This document shows, piece after piece, positions 41,763 through 51,590 of a stretch of DNA of 64,000 nt. The DNA is from SUP05 sp964577715 (lineage in GTDB: Bacteria; Pseudomonadota; Gammaproteobacteria; PS1; Pseudothioglobaceae): NCBI GenBank assembly GCA_964577715.1, contig CAZOAA010000002.1:1-64000 (forward strand). The letters are read 5' to 3'. The position numbers were made by a program, and so were the translations under genes. Below the pieces are notes generated by a model, which made no database searches, was not told where the DNA came from, and worked only from the letters and a program-made list of their open reading frames with translations. Position 1 is the first letter of the stretch, and each line of letters starts with the position of its first letter.

Positions 41763-43445
41763 ATGAAAACCACTCAGCTGTTAATTCCGACTCAAAAAGA
41801 AGCACCAAATGATGCACAGGTGATTTCTCATCAATTGATGATTCGCGCAGGGTTGGTTTCTAAACTGGCCTCAGGCCTATATACATACTTGCCAATGGGT
41901 TTGAGAATTTTACAAAAAGTAGAGTCTATTATTCGCCAAGAGATGAACAAGGCTGGTGCGCAAGAGTTACTCATGCCAGTTGCCCAGCCTGCAGAGCTTT
42001 GGCAAGAGTCTGGTCGGTGGGACGAATACGGCCCTGAATTATTGCGTTTTAATGACCGCCATAATCGTGAGTTTTGCCTAGGCCCGACACATGAGGAAGT
42101 CATTACTAATTTGGCTGCTCAATATTTGCGTAGTTATAAGCAATTACCGATGAATTTTTATCAAATTCAAACTAAATTTAGAGATGAAATACGCCCGCGT
42201 TTTGGCGTGATGCGCTCGCGTGAATTTATCATGAAAGACGCTTATTCTTTTCATTTGGATCAAGCATCACTACAAGAAACGTATGATTTGATGCATCAAA
42301 CCTATTCAAATATTTTTGATCGCTTGGGTTTGGACTATCGCCCAGTTTTGGCAGATTCTGGCTCGATTGGTGGTGACAGCTCGCATGAATTTCATGTATT
42401 GGCAGATAGTGGTGAAGACGCCATTTGTTTTTCAGATGAATCAGACTATGCAGCCAATATTGAAAAAGTGGCTTTTTCTAAAAAAGACAGTACTTGTAAA
42501 CCATCAGCAACAACAGAAAAGGTTTTAACTAAGAAAATTACCAGCATTGAAGATGTCGCAGCATTTTTAGCTGTTGAACAGGCGCGTTGTGTAAAGACTT
42601 TAATCATCAAAACGACCGATGGTTATAAAGCATTAGCACTTCGTGGTGATCATGAGTTAAATGAAATTAAAGCCAATAATCTATTTGGCGAATTTGAATT
42701 TGCAACGGATGATGAGATTAAGTCACTCGATCTAAAGAAAGGTTTTATTGGTATTAACGATCTCAGTATTGATTTAATTGTGGATTATTCAGCCAGTGTT
42801 TTGTGTGATTTTGTTTGTGGCGCTAATGAGTGGGACCACCATTTAACAGGCGTTAATTGGGAAGGTGTTAAGTTTTCTGAAGCCGACCTTCGCAACGCCG
42901 TAGAAGGTGATGCTTCACCTGATGGCAAGGGTAAATTGGTGATTAAACGTGGTATTGAAGTCGGGCATATTTTCCAGTTGGGCGATAAGTATTCTAAAGC
43001 CATGAATGCAAATGTTATTGGTGAGAGTGGCAAAGCAGTGACAGCCACAATGGGTTGTTATGGTATTGGCGTCACACGTGTGATTGCCGCGGCGATTGAG
43101 CAAAATTATGATGACAGGGGAATCATATTCCCAGAATCTATTGCACCATTTCAAATGGTTATCGTACCGATTAATTACAACAAATCGACACGTGTTAAAG
43201 CGCTGGCAGACGAGCTATATCAACAATGTCTAGATGCTGGTATTGAAGTACTGCTTGACGATCGTAAAGAGCGTGCCGGCATTATGTTTGCCGATAGTGA
43301 ATTATTAGGCATTCCTCACCGTATGGTGCTTAGCGACACGCATGCTGATAATGGTAACATTGAGTACAAGGCTAGAAACAATGCGGATAAAGTTGAAGTT
43401 AAGTTTGATCAGGCACTGGCCTTTATTCAAGACAAACTTAACTAA
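41763..43445 (+). CDS. proS: Proline-tRNA ligase
   Basis: The 560-residue class II synthetase has motif 1 in GLYTYLPMGLRIL, motif 2 in RFGVMRSREFIMKDAYSFH, motif 3 near GCYGIGVTRVIAA, and the YbaK-like editing insert (about 225-400). The anticodon-binding domain closes the protein. This is the bacterial ProS form. TAATG overlap couples it to psd. Confidence 0.97.
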   Translation: MKTTQLLIPTQKEAPNDAQVISHQLMIRAGLVSKLASGLYTYLPMGLRILQKVESIIRQEMNKAGAQELLMPVAQPAELWQESGRWDEYGPELLRFNDRHNREFCLGPTHEEVITNLAAQYLRSYKQLPMNFYQIQTKFRDEIRPRFGVMRSREFIMKDAYSFHLDQASLQETYDLMHQTYSNIFDRLGLDYRPVLADSGSIGGDSSHEFHVLADSGEDAICFSDESDYAANIEKVAFSKKDSTCKPSATTEKVLTKKITSIEDVAAFLAVEQARCVKTLIIKTTDGYKALALRGDHELNEIKANNLFGEFEFATDDEIKSLDLKKGFIGINDLSIDLIVDYSASVLCDFVCGANEWDHHLTGVNWEGVKFSEADLRNAVEGDASPDGKGKLVIKRGIEVGHIFQLGDKYSKAMNANVIGESGKAVTATMGCYGIGVTRVIAAAIEQNYDDRGIIFPESIAPFQMVIVPINYNKSTRVKALADELYQQCLDAGIEVLLDDRKERAGIMFADSELLGIPHRMVLSDTHADNGNIEYKARNNADKVEVKFDQALAFIQDKLN

Positions 43446-44257
43446 TGGTTTGGTTACAATACCTTTTGCCACAACATTGGCTTTCCAAGTTAATGTTTCG
43501 TTTTGCCCGCATTGAAAACACTTGGTTAAAAAATACCTTTACTCACTGGTTTGTTAAGGCTTATCAAGTTGACTTATCTGAGGCTAATCGAGAGAGAGTG
43601 GAAGATTATAAACATTTTAATGATTTCTTTACACGATCACTCAAACCAGGTGCCAGACCCATTGCTAAGAGTTTGATCATTTGCCCAGTAGATGGCGTTG
43701 TTTCTCAAGTAGGGAAAATCAACAACTCACAAATTCTGCAAGCTAAAGGCCGAAAATACAGCTCCCAAGCCTTGCTTGGAAGTAAAGAAAAAGCACCAAT
43801 GTTTAAAGATGGTTTTTTTGCTACGATTTATTTATCGCCCAAGGATTATCACCGTATTCATATGCCTTATGATGGCAAGTTAATATCGATGGATTATATT
43901 CCAGGTGATTTGTTTTCAGTTAATCAACAAACTGCACAAAATGTTGATAATTTATTTGCCAGAAATGAGCGGGTGGTGGCCTACTTCGAGACTGAGTTTG
44001 GTCTTTGTGCATTTGTATTGGTAGGCGCTATTTTTGTTGGCTCTATGCAGAGTGTCTGGCACGGGCAAATCAATCCTCCGTATAAAAAGCAAGTGCAACA
44101 TTTTGATTATCAGAGTGAAGATATTACTTTGAAAAAAGGTGATGAAATGGCTCGGTTTAATATGGGCTCTACCGTGATATTGCTGATGCCCAATCAAGAC
44201 AACCTGTTTAACTTAAAAGCCTCAGAAGTGGTGCAAATGGGGCAGGCGTTAATCTAG
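43445..44257 (+). CDS. psd: Phosphatidylserine decarboxylase proenzyme
   Basis: The 270-residue protein makes phosphatidylethanolamine at the inner membrane. The self-cleavage motif reads MGST (in RFNMGSTVILL), a conservative change from the usual LGST; the serine becomes the pyruvoyl group. The catalytic aspartate lies in CPVDGVVS and a histidine in DYHRIHMP. It is translationally coupled to proS and its tail overlaps the convergent CorC-like gene by 9 bases. Confidence 0.95.
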   Translation: MVWLQYLLPQHWLSKLMFRFARIENTWLKNTFTHWFVKAYQVDLSEANRERVEDYKHFNDFFTRSLKPGARPIAKSLIICPVDGVVSQVGKINNSQILQAKGRKYSSQALLGSKEKAPMFKDGFFATIYLSPKDYHRIHMPYDGKLISMDYIPGDLFSVNQQTAQNVDNLFARNERVVAYFETEFGLCAFVLVGAIFVGSMQSVWHGQINPPYKKQVQHFDYQSEDITLKKGDEMARFNMGSTVILLMPNQDNLFNLKASEVVQMGQALI

Positions 44258-45499
44258 CTTTGTTAACTTAACTAGTTTAATAGTTTGATCTGAAATTTGT
44301 ATAATCTCGATAAGTGTGTTGTCAATTTTTAAGCTAACATCACGTTTTGGCATGGTTTGCAATTCTTCTAAAATTAGACCATTTAAGGTTTTAGCTTTAG
44401 CTACCGATAGGTTGATTTTTAATTGTGTGTTTAACTCTCGAATACTAATTTTAGGGTTAATCAGGTAGCTACCATCTTTTTGCTGGTTGATTTCTTCAAT
44501 GGCTTCATTTTGGTTTGAAGTAAATTGCCCAACGATTTCTTCTAGAATATCTTCTAAAACGATCATACCTCTTACTTCTCCATATTCATCAACAACAAGA
44601 CCAAGACGCCTCTTTTGAGTTTGAAAATGCTCTAATTGATGAGCGAGAGAAGTGCCTTCTGGCACAAAATAAGGCTTGCGTATTAGTGTAGTGATCTTAT
44701 CAATACTAAACTCCTCTTTGGCGTATAGATTAACAATATCACGCATATGAAGTACCCCAGTAATATTATCTGGAGAGTCGTCAAAGGTTAGTAGCCGAGT
44801 ATGTTGTATGCGTTTTAACTGAGATATTATTTCATTATGGTCGTTAATATCTACACTGATTAGTTCATGACGGGGGATCATAATATCTTCAACTTTCACT
44901 TTCTCTAAGTCAATAATATTAAGTAACATCTTTTGATAATTTGAAGCAATGATAGGTTTTGCATCATTAACCACCATTCTTAATTCTTCTGAACTGATAT
45001 TTTGTTTTTCCTGGGTTTCTTTAACGCCAAAAATACGCAAAATTAATTTGGAAATTTTGGAGATTAACCAAACAAAAGGGTTAAAAATTTTAATTAAGTA
45101 TCCAATGATAATAGAGGCTGGCAAGGCAACTTTTTCAGGATTTTTGGCAGCAAAAGTTTTTGGCGTTGTTTCAGCAAAAACTAAAATAACAAAAGTTAGA
45201 ATAATTGAAGCAGTCACAACAGATCCTTCGCCCCAAAGCTTTATAGCTAATACGGTAGCAATAGCAGAGGCAAAAATATTTACAAAGTTGTTGCCCAGCA
45301 GAATAGCGCCAATTAGACGGTCAAGGTCTAGTAGTAATTGTTCTACTCGTTGAGCTTTTTTGTTTTTTTCAGCAACAAGGGATTTTAAGCGATAGCGATT
45401 AATCGCCATCATTGATGTCTCAGTAGAAGAGAAAAATGCAGAAATTAGTATTAATCCAATAAGGATAATACTAAGCCAAAAGGTTGAAAGTGTTTCCAA
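44249..45499 (-). CDS. CNNM/CorC-type transporter (DUF21-CBS-HlyC/CorC)
   Basis: The 416-residue protein has a DUF21 membrane domain (about 1-190) with FFSSTETSMMAINRYRL, a paired CBS domain (about 205-320, VEDIMIPRHELISVD) and a C-terminal CorC_HlyC domain (about 335-412). It resembles E. coli YfjD. Relatives export magnesium or cobalt or maintain Mg homeostasis; the ion here is not known. It stands alone on the minus strand. Confidence 0.92.
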   Translation of the reverse strand: METLSTFWLSIILIGLILISAFFSSTETSMMAINRYRLKSLVAEKNKKAQRVEQLLLDLDRLIGAILLGNNFVNIFASAIATVLAIKLWGEGSVVTASIILTFVILVFAETTPKTFAAKNPEKVALPASIIIGYLIKIFNPFVWLISKISKLILRIFGVKETQEKQNISSEELRMVVNDAKPIIASNYQKMLLNIIDLEKVKVEDIMIPRHELISVDINDHNEIISQLKRIQHTRLLTFDDSPDNITGVLHMRDIVNLYAKEEFSIDKITTLIRKPYFVPEGTSLAHQLEHFQTQKRRLGLVVDEYGEVRGMIVLEDILEEIVGQFTSNQNEAIEEINQQKDGSYLINPKISIRELNTQLKINLSVAKAKTLNGLILEELQTMPKRDVSLKIDNTLIEIIQISDQTIKLVKLTKLD

Positions 45500-45529
45500 T
45501 AAGAATTATTTTTTTAAATATCTGATAGT

Positions 45530-46810
45530 TTAATTCAAATGATTAAAAGCATCAAGTCCTGGATAGACTGCCTTATCACCTAATTCTTCTTCAATTCTAA
45601 GTAGACGATTATATTTTGCTAAGCGATCTGAGCGAGACAATGATCCAGTTTTAATTTGACCACAAGCAGTTGCTACAGCTAAATCAGCAATTGTTGTGTC
45701 TTCAGTTTCGCCAGATCGGTGCGACATGACACAAGTATAGTTAGCTTTAGTAGCCATTTTCATAGCGGAGAATGTTTCACTTAGTGTACCAATTTGGTTA
45801 ACTTTAATTAAGATAGAGTTGGCAATATTATTTTCAATACCTTTGTTTAAAATACTGCTATTAGTTACAAATAAATCATCACCAACCAATTGTACTTTGT
45901 CGCCAATTTTTTTAGTGAGCAAGTCCCATCCATCCCAGTCATTTTCATCCATACCATCTTCAATGGAGATGATAGGGTAGTTTTCTACCCAGTTGGCCAA
46001 GTAGTCAACAAATTCTTGTGAACTGAGCGATCTATTTTCAGAAGTTAAATTGTATTTGCCATCGGCATAAAATTCAGAACTAGCAGCATCAATGCCAATA
46101 AAGATGTCCTTACCTGCTGTATATCCAGCATTATTAATCGCTTCTAAAATTACCTTAATGGCATCTTCATTTGAAGCTAAATCTGGCGCAAAACCACCTT
46201 CATCGCCGACTGCTGTATTCATGCCTTGTGCCTCTAGCACAGATTTTAAATGATGAAATACTTCAGCGCCATAACGTAGCGCCTCCTTAAAGCTTGGCGC
46301 ACCAGCCGGAATAATCATGAATTCTTGGATATCGACACTGTTGTTAGCGTGCTCACCACCATTAATAATGTTCATCATTGGAACGGGTAGCTTGTAGCTA
46401 TTTCCCTGATCTAGTGAAGCATACAAAGGTTTATTTTGCCTATTGGCATTAGCATGTGCACAAGCTAAGGATACGGCCAAAATAGCATTAGCACCCAATC
46501 TTGACTTTGTATCAGTACCGTCAAGATCAATCATTGCTTGGTCGATTGCTCCTAGGTCTTCGATGCCAAATCCACACAAACATTCGTGGATTTCTGTGTT
46601 AATAAATTCAACCGCTTTTAAAACGCCTTTTCCTAAGTAGCGAGATTTGTCACCATCACGTAGTTCTAGAGCTTCACGTTGGCCCGTTGAAGCGCCAGAT
46701 GGTACCATTGCACTACCCATTGATCCATCGTCCAAAATAACATCGGCTTCGACAGTTGGATTGCCTCTAGAATCAATAACTTCTCTTGCTTTAATTTGCT
46801 GAATTTTCAC
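45530..46810 (-). CDS. eno: Enolase
   Basis: The 426-residue enzyme interconverts 2-phosphoglycerate and phosphoenolpyruvate. AREVIDSRGNPTVE, PSGASTGQREALELRD, GDEGGFAPDL, SIEDGMDENDWDGW, GDDLFVTN, KVNQIGTLSE and SHRSGETEDTTIADLAV contain the Mg ligands and catalytic residues. Length is typical (E. coli 432). It lies 17 bases downstream of dnaJ in the same direction. Confidence 0.98.
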   Translation of the reverse strand: MKIQQIKAREVIDSRGNPTVEADVILDDGSMGSAMVPSGASTGQREALELRDGDKSRYLGKGVLKAVEFINTEIHECLCGFGIEDLGAIDQAMIDLDGTDTKSRLGANAILAVSLACAHANANRQNKPLYASLDQGNSYKLPVPMMNIINGGEHANNSVDIQEFMIIPAGAPSFKEALRYGAEVFHHLKSVLEAQGMNTAVGDEGGFAPDLASNEDAIKVILEAINNAGYTAGKDIFIGIDAASSEFYADGKYNLTSENRSLSSQEFVDYLANWVENYPIISIEDGMDENDWDGWDLLTKKIGDKVQLVGDDLFVTNSSILNKGIENNIANSILIKVNQIGTLSETFSAMKMATKANYTCVMSHRSGETEDTTIADLAVATACGQIKTGSLSRSDRLAKYNRLLRIEEELGDKAVYPGLDAFNHLN

Positions 46811-46827
46811 CTTAATATCCTATTTGT

Positions 46828-47931
46828 TTATTCAAAAAATGATTTCATTTTACCAAAGAAGGAATCAGACTCAGGGTGATGTTTTTTACCACATGATTCA
46901 GAAAATTCTTTTAACAAATCTTTTTGTTTTTTATTAAGATTAACTGGTGTTTCTATCTTGACCTGGCAAAGTAAATCGCCAACACCACCTCGTATTGCCT
47001 TTATGCCTTTGCCACGCAAGCGGAATAATTTTCCAGTTTGGGTGCCGGCTGGTACTTTAATTTTTAGTTTTCCAGTGAGTGTTGGTACTTCAATGGAGCC
47101 ACCAAGTGTTGCAGTGACAAAATCAATAGGCACTTCGCAGTATAAATCGTTTCCTTCTCTTTGGAAGATATTATGTTTTTTCACATGGACTTCAACATAT
47201 AAATCTCCGTTTGGTCCACCACGTGTGCCTGCTTCGCCCTCGCCACTTAGGCGAATTCTATTACCAGTATCAACACCAGCAGGGATCTTAACAGATAATG
47301 TTTTTTGTTTTTTAACAACACCTTGACCACGACAAGTGCCACAAGGAGATTCAATTTTTTGTCCTGTGCCAGAGCATACATGGCAAGGTCTTTGAACTGC
47401 GAAGAAGCCTTGCTGCATCTGAACCTGACCTGATCCACCACAAGTACCACATGTTTTAACCGAAGTTCCTGGTTTTGCACCTGTACCGTGACAGGTATCA
47501 CAAGATTCATTTTTAGGAATGCGAATCTTAACGGTTGTTCCTTCAACTGCATCTTTTAAATCAATTTCTAAATCGTAGCGTAGGTCTGATCCACGATTAT
47601 CTACTTGAGCAGAACCACCGCCAAAGATATCACCAAAGATATCACCAAAACCACCACCACCAAATGGGTTGCCACCACCAAATCCACCTGCGCCAGCGCT
47701 ACCATCAACACCAGCATGGCCAAATTGATCATAAGCTTGACGTTTTTGTGGATCTGATAATATAGCGTAAGCTTTTTGTATCTCTTTAAATTTTTCCTCT
47801 GCTGCTTTTTTGTTGTCTTTGTTACGATCAGGATGGTGTTTCATTGCTAGGCGTTTGTAAGCTTTTTTTATTTGCTTATCGTCAACGCCTTTATCAACAC
47901 CCAGTACTTCATAGTAATCTCTTTGTGACAT
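46828..47931 (-). CDS. dnaJ: Chaperone protein DnaJ
   Basis: The 367-residue DnaK co-chaperone has the J domain with HPD (KHHPDRNKD, about residue 33), a Gly/Phe-rich linker (about 75-110), four zinc repeats (CDTCHGTG, CGTCGGSG, CHVCSGTG, CGTCRGQG) and the C-terminal substrate domains. It lies downstream of dnaK, with a terminator between them, so its expression is set lower than that of dnaK or depends on read-through. Confidence 0.98.
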   Translation of the reverse strand: MSQRDYYEVLGVDKGVDDKQIKKAYKRLAMKHHPDRNKDNKKAAEEKFKEIQKAYAILSDPQKRQAYDQFGHAGVDGSAGAGGFGGGNPFGGGGFGDIFGDIFGGGSAQVDNRGSDLRYDLEIDLKDAVEGTTVKIRIPKNESCDTCHGTGAKPGTSVKTCGTCGGSGQVQMQQGFFAVQRPCHVCSGTGQKIESPCGTCRGQGVVKKQKTLSVKIPAGVDTGNRIRLSGEGEAGTRGGPNGDLYVEVHVKKHNIFQREGNDLYCEVPIDFVTATLGGSIEVPTLTGKLKIKVPAGTQTGKLFRLRGKGIKAIRGGVGDLLCQVKIETPVNLNKKQKDLLKEFSESCGKKHHPESDSFFGKMKSFFE

Positions 47932-47948
47932 ATTTTTTTGCCTTATAT

Positions 47949-47989
47949 TAAAAAAACCTCCTCCAAATCACCAGATTCGAAGAAGGTTT
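47949..47989 (-). terminator. Terminator between dnaK and dnaJ
   Basis: On the minus strand a 16-bp stem with several G-T pairs (47989-47974 with 47969-47954) and a four-base loop is followed by a run of seven T. It probably attenuates transcription from dnaK into dnaJ. Confidence 0.75.
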
Positions 47990-48009
47990 ATTGTGGTTTG
48001 AGCGATAAA

Positions 48010-49929
48010 TTATTTATCGTCTTTTACTTCTTCAAAGTCTGCATCAACAACGTCGTCACCAGCATCAGTTGCTTCAGATGTTGCATCTCCTTGCGCTGCA
48101 CCAGCACCAGCTTTTGCTTGTGCTTTTTCAGCTAAAGGCTGTGCTTTTTCGCTCAAATTTTGAACTTTAGCATCAATAGCCTCTTTATCGTCACCCTTGA
48201 TTGCTTCTTCAAGTTCACTAATTGCTGATTCAATGCTCGATTTTTCATCATCAGAAACTTCATCTTTTAGCTCCTCTAACGTTTGTTTCGTTGAGTGCAC
48301 TAAAGAGTCTGCCATGTTTCGAGAAGTAACTAACTCTTGGAACTTCTTATCTTCATCAGCGTGAGCTTCAGCATCATTAATCATTTTTTCAACTTCTTCT
48401 TCACTTAAACCACTTGAGGCTTTAATGGTGATTGATTGTTCTTTTCCAGTATTTTTATCCTTAGCAGAAACATTCAAAATACCATCAGAGTCAATATCAA
48501 GCGTTACTTCGATTTGTGGCGTACCTTTTGGCGCTGCATCAATACCCTCTAGGTTAAATTGACCTAGTGATTTATTCGCACTAGCTACTTCGCGCTCACC
48601 TTGTAGTACGTGTACTGTCACTGCAGATTGATTGTCTGCTGCTGTTGAGAAAATTTGTGAAGCATTCGTAGGAATGGTTGTATTTTTCTCAATCAACTTA
48701 GTCATAACTCCACCCATAGTTTCAATACCTAAAGATAATGGTGTTACATCTAGTAGTAATACATCTTTAACATCACCGCCTAGTACGCCAGCTTGAATAG
48801 CAGCGCCCATTGCCACTGCCTCATCAGGGTTTACATCTTTCTTAGGCTCTTTGCCAAAGAAGTCTTGTACCATTTGTGATACTTTAGGCATACGTGTTTG
48901 ACCACCGACTAAAATCACCTCATCAATATCACCACTTGAAAGATCAGCATCTTTAAGGGCAGTTTTACACGGCTCAATTGTGCGTTTTAAAAGCTCATCA
49001 ACTAATGATTCTAACTTAGCACGTGTAATTTTAATATTTAAGTGTTTAGGGCCTGAAGCATCAGCAGTTACATACGGCAAGTTAACTTCAGTTTGCTCAC
49101 TTGATGAAAGCTCAATCTTAGCCTTTTCAGCTGCTTCTTTTAAGCGCTGTAAAGCTAGCGGATCGTTAGTTAAATCAACACCTTGATCTTTTTTAAATTC
49201 ATCAACTAAATAAGAAATGATTTTTTGATCAAAATCTTCACCACCTAAAAAGGTATCACCATTAGTTGAAAGTACTTCAAAGTGTTTTTCACCATCAATA
49301 TCTTCCATTTCAATGATTGATACGTCAAACGTACCACCACCTAAATCATAAACAGCAACTGTTTTGTCACCTTTAAGTTTGTCAACACCATAAGCCAGAG
49401 CTGCGGCAGTTGGCTCATTAATAATACGTTTAACTTCCAAACCTGCAATTTTTCCTGCATCTTTAGTGGCTTGACGTTGTGAGTCGTTAAAATAAGCAGG
49501 TACAGTAATAACAGCCTCAGTCACTTTTTCACCTAAATAATCTTCAGCAGTTTGCTTCATTTTGCCAATTACTTTGGCAGAGATCTCAGGTGCAGCCATT
49601 TTTTTGCCGTTTACTTCAACCCAAGCATCACCGTTATCTGCTTTTACGATATTGTATGGTACAAGGTTGATATCTTTTTGTACTGCTTCTTCTTCAAAAC
49701 GACGACCAATTAAGCGTTTAATTGCAAATAAAGTATTTTCAGGGTTTGTTACCGCTTGGCGTTTTGCCGGTTGACCCACTAAGATTTCATCGCTGTCTTT
49801 TGGATAAGCAATGATAGACGGGGTAGTGCGATCACCCTCTGAGTTTTCAATAATTTTAACTGAACCGCCATCCATAATAGCGACACATGAATTAGTTGTT
49901 CCTAAGTCAATACCAATAATTTTTGACAT
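48010..49929 (-). CDS. dnaK: Chaperone protein DnaK (Hsp70)
   Basis: The 639-residue Hsp70 has the ATPase N-domain (IGIDLGTTNSCVAIMDGG, YDLGGGTFDVSI, VGGQTRMPKV) to about 380, the linker DVLLLDVTPLSLGIETMGG, the substrate domain and a helical lid ending DVVDADFEEVKDDK. Ribosome site AAGGAG precedes the ATG and a heat-shock promoter lies upstream. Length equals the E. coli protein (638). Confidence 0.99.
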   Translation of the reverse strand: MSKIIGIDLGTTNSCVAIMDGGSVKIIENSEGDRTTPSIIAYPKDSDEILVGQPAKRQAVTNPENTLFAIKRLIGRRFEEEAVQKDINLVPYNIVKADNGDAWVEVNGKKMAAPEISAKVIGKMKQTAEDYLGEKVTEAVITVPAYFNDSQRQATKDAGKIAGLEVKRIINEPTAAALAYGVDKLKGDKTVAVYDLGGGTFDVSIIEMEDIDGEKHFEVLSTNGDTFLGGEDFDQKIISYLVDEFKKDQGVDLTNDPLALQRLKEAAEKAKIELSSSEQTEVNLPYVTADASGPKHLNIKITRAKLESLVDELLKRTIEPCKTALKDADLSSGDIDEVILVGGQTRMPKVSQMVQDFFGKEPKKDVNPDEAVAMGAAIQAGVLGGDVKDVLLLDVTPLSLGIETMGGVMTKLIEKNTTIPTNASQIFSTAADNQSAVTVHVLQGEREVASANKSLGQFNLEGIDAAPKGTPQIEVTLDIDSDGILNVSAKDKNTGKEQSITIKASSGLSEEEVEKMINDAEAHADEDKKFQELVTSRNMADSLVHSTKQTLEELKDEVSDDEKSSIESAISELEEAIKGDDKEAIDAKVQNLSEKAQPLAEKAQAKAGAGAAQGDATSEATDAGDDVVDADFEEVKDDK

Positions 49930-49961
49930 TTTTTTAACTCCTTGTATTTGATATACACCCT

Positions 49962-49989
49962 ATATAGGGCTAGTCAAGTATTTTTCAAG
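49962..49989 (-). promoter_or_regulatory. dnaK: Sigma-32 heat-shock promoter of dnaK
   Basis: Reading the minus strand, CTTGAAA (49989-49983), 13 bases, then CCCTATAT (49969-49962) closely match the RpoH consensus (CTTGAAA, CCCCATNT). A start near 49955 would give a ~25-base leader before the dnaK ATG. Nothing similar is seen before coaD, so the promoter belongs to dnaK. Confidence 0.72.
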
Positions 49990-50010
49990 GATTATTTATG
50001 AAAAAATACT

Positions 50011-50487
50011 TTATAAAGAGTTTTTTAGTAAACTTTCAACCGGTTTTGGCACAAAAGAACTGATATCACCACCAAGTAATAAGATTTCTCTTACTAAGGA
50101 AGATGAGATATTGGCATATTGTTCTGCTGGCGTCATAAATAGAGTTTCAATATTTGGATTAAGGTGTTTGTTCATGCCTGAGAGTTGAAATTCGTACTCA
50201 AAATCACTCACGGCACGTAGTCCACGTAGAATGACTTGGGCTTTTTTCTCATTGGCAAAATCCACTAATAGTTTGTCAAACCCTAGTATTTCAATATTAT
50301 CAATGTCTTTTAATGCAGTTTTTGCAGCGGTTAATCTTTGTTCTATGCTTAAGAAAGATGGTTTTTTGCTATTTTGAGTAATACCGATAATAACTTGATC
50401 GAATAATTTACTAGCACGATGGATCAAGTCAATATGGCCATTGGTGATTGGATCAAACGATCCTGGATAAATTGCAATTTTTTTCAT
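50011..50487 (-). CDS. coaD: Phosphopantetheine adenylyltransferase
   Basis: The 158-residue enzyme catalyses the fourth step of coenzyme A synthesis. YPGSFDPITNGHIDLIHRA is the nucleotidyltransferase signature, with RGLRAVSDFEYEFQ and NISSSLVREI further on. Length matches E. coli CoaD (159). Its ATG overlaps the rsmD stop by 4 bases, the standard rsmD-coaD pair. Confidence 0.97.
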   Translation of the reverse strand: MKKIAIYPGSFDPITNGHIDLIHRASKLFDQVIIGITQNSKKPSFLSIEQRLTAAKTALKDIDNIEILGFDKLLVDFANEKKAQVILRGLRAVSDFEYEFQLSGMNKHLNPNIETLFMTPAEQYANISSSLVREILLLGGDISSFVPKPVESLLKNSL

Positions 50488-51056
50488 AATACTTCTAATA
50501 AACAGTAATTAACTTGTCCAGATTGTTTTTGTTTGATGATTTCAATTTTTTCTGAAAAAAAAGTGGACAACTCTTTTTTATTCATTTCGATTTCAGATTC
50601 TATATAGATTTTACTGCCTGATGCAATAAAATTGCCTTTTGATAGTAATTTTAAGGCTTTTGGCAGGATATTTTTATGAAAAGGAGGGTCTAGAAATACA
50701 AAATCGAAGTTTTGAGTATTTATTTTTGATAAAAAATATAGTGCATCTTGGTTGATGCACTGAATTTTGTCGGATTTTAATAATTTCCGATTTTTTTCTA
50801 AATTTTCCCAAGCTTTATAATTTTTTTCGATACTGATGACTTTTTTGGCGCCACGAGAGAGTGCTTCAAAACTCAATGCACCACTACCAGCAAATAAATC
50901 AAGGTAAGTTTTATCGAATACTTCAAACTGAATCCAGTTGAATAAAGTTTCACGAGCTTTTCCGGATGTGGGCCTTAAGCCGTTGGCATCAGGAAAGTTA
51001 AGTTTTCTGCCACGATACTCACCTGAGATAATTTGAAAGGAATTAGTGTTAGACAA
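50484..51056 (-). CDS. rsmD: 16S rRNA (guanine-966-N2)-methyltransferase RsmD
   Basis: The 190-residue enzyme methylates G966 of 16S rRNA. ISGEYRGRKLNFP, LRPTSGKARETLFNWI, the SAM motif LDLFAGSGALSFEALSRGA and the catalytic motif FLDPPF are present. It begins 3 bases after ppa ends and is coupled to coaD. Confidence 0.96.
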   Translation of the reverse strand: MSNTNSFQIISGEYRGRKLNFPDANGLRPTSGKARETLFNWIQFEVFDKTYLDLFAGSGALSFEALSRGAKKVISIEKNYKAWENLEKNRKLLKSDKIQCINQDALYFLSKINTQNFDFVFLDPPFHKNILPKALKLLSKGNFIASGSKIYIESEIEMNKKELSTFFSEKIEIIKQKQSGQVNYCLLEVL

Positions 51057-51059
51057 GTA

Positions 51060-51590
51060 CTATTTTTTATAAGCGTCGAACGATTCTTGTAATTCTTTCT
51101 TGGCTTCTTGTGCATCACCCCAGCCATCAATTTTCACCCATTTTCCTTCGTCAAGGTCTTTGTAGTAAGTAAAGAAATGCTCGATCTGATCTTTAAGCGT
51201 TGCACCAACATCGTCAATTCCTTTAATATCGTGATAAGATTTACACAGTTTATCGGTTGGTACTGCTAGGATTTTAGAATCTTTACCTGCTTCGTCAGTC
51301 ATACGCAGTACGCCAATTGGACGTGCGGTAATCACTGAATCATGGATAAGTGGATAAGGCGTAATTACTAATACATCAGCCGGATCGCCATCATCTGCCA
51401 ATGTTTCTGGTACAAAGCCGTAGTTACATGGATAAAACATTGGTGTTGAAATAAAGCGATCTACAAACATGGCGCCAGTGTCTTTGTCAATTTCGTATTT
51501 AACCGGCGATGAATTAGCTGGAATTTCAATAATAACATTAACTTCTTCAGGAATGTTGCCGGCCGATACTGGTTTTAAACTATTTTGCAT
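51060..51590 (-). CDS. ppa: Inorganic pyrophosphatase (family I)
   Basis: The 176-residue hydrolase splits pyrophosphate. The Mg-binding aspartates lie in DDGDPADVLV, and EIPANSSPVKYEIDKDTG and FYPCNYGFVPETL are typical. Length equals E. coli Ppa (176). Its start overlaps the end of rnd by 11 bases. Confidence 0.98.
   Translation of the reverse strand: MQNSLKPVSAGNIPEEVNVIIEIPANSSPVKYEIDKDTGAMFVDRFISTPMFYPCNYGFVPETLADDGDPADVLVITPYPLIHDSVITARPIGVLRMTDEAGKDSKILAVPTDKLCKSYHDIKGIDDVGATLKDQIEHFFTYYKDLDEGKWVKIDGWGDAQEAKKELQESFDAYKK

Noticed and set aside
47535..47765. Open frame opposite dnaJ rich in His and Gln
   Set aside because: It is the antisense of the Gly/Phe-rich and DnaJ N-terminal region; the odd composition simply mirrors dnaJ codons.
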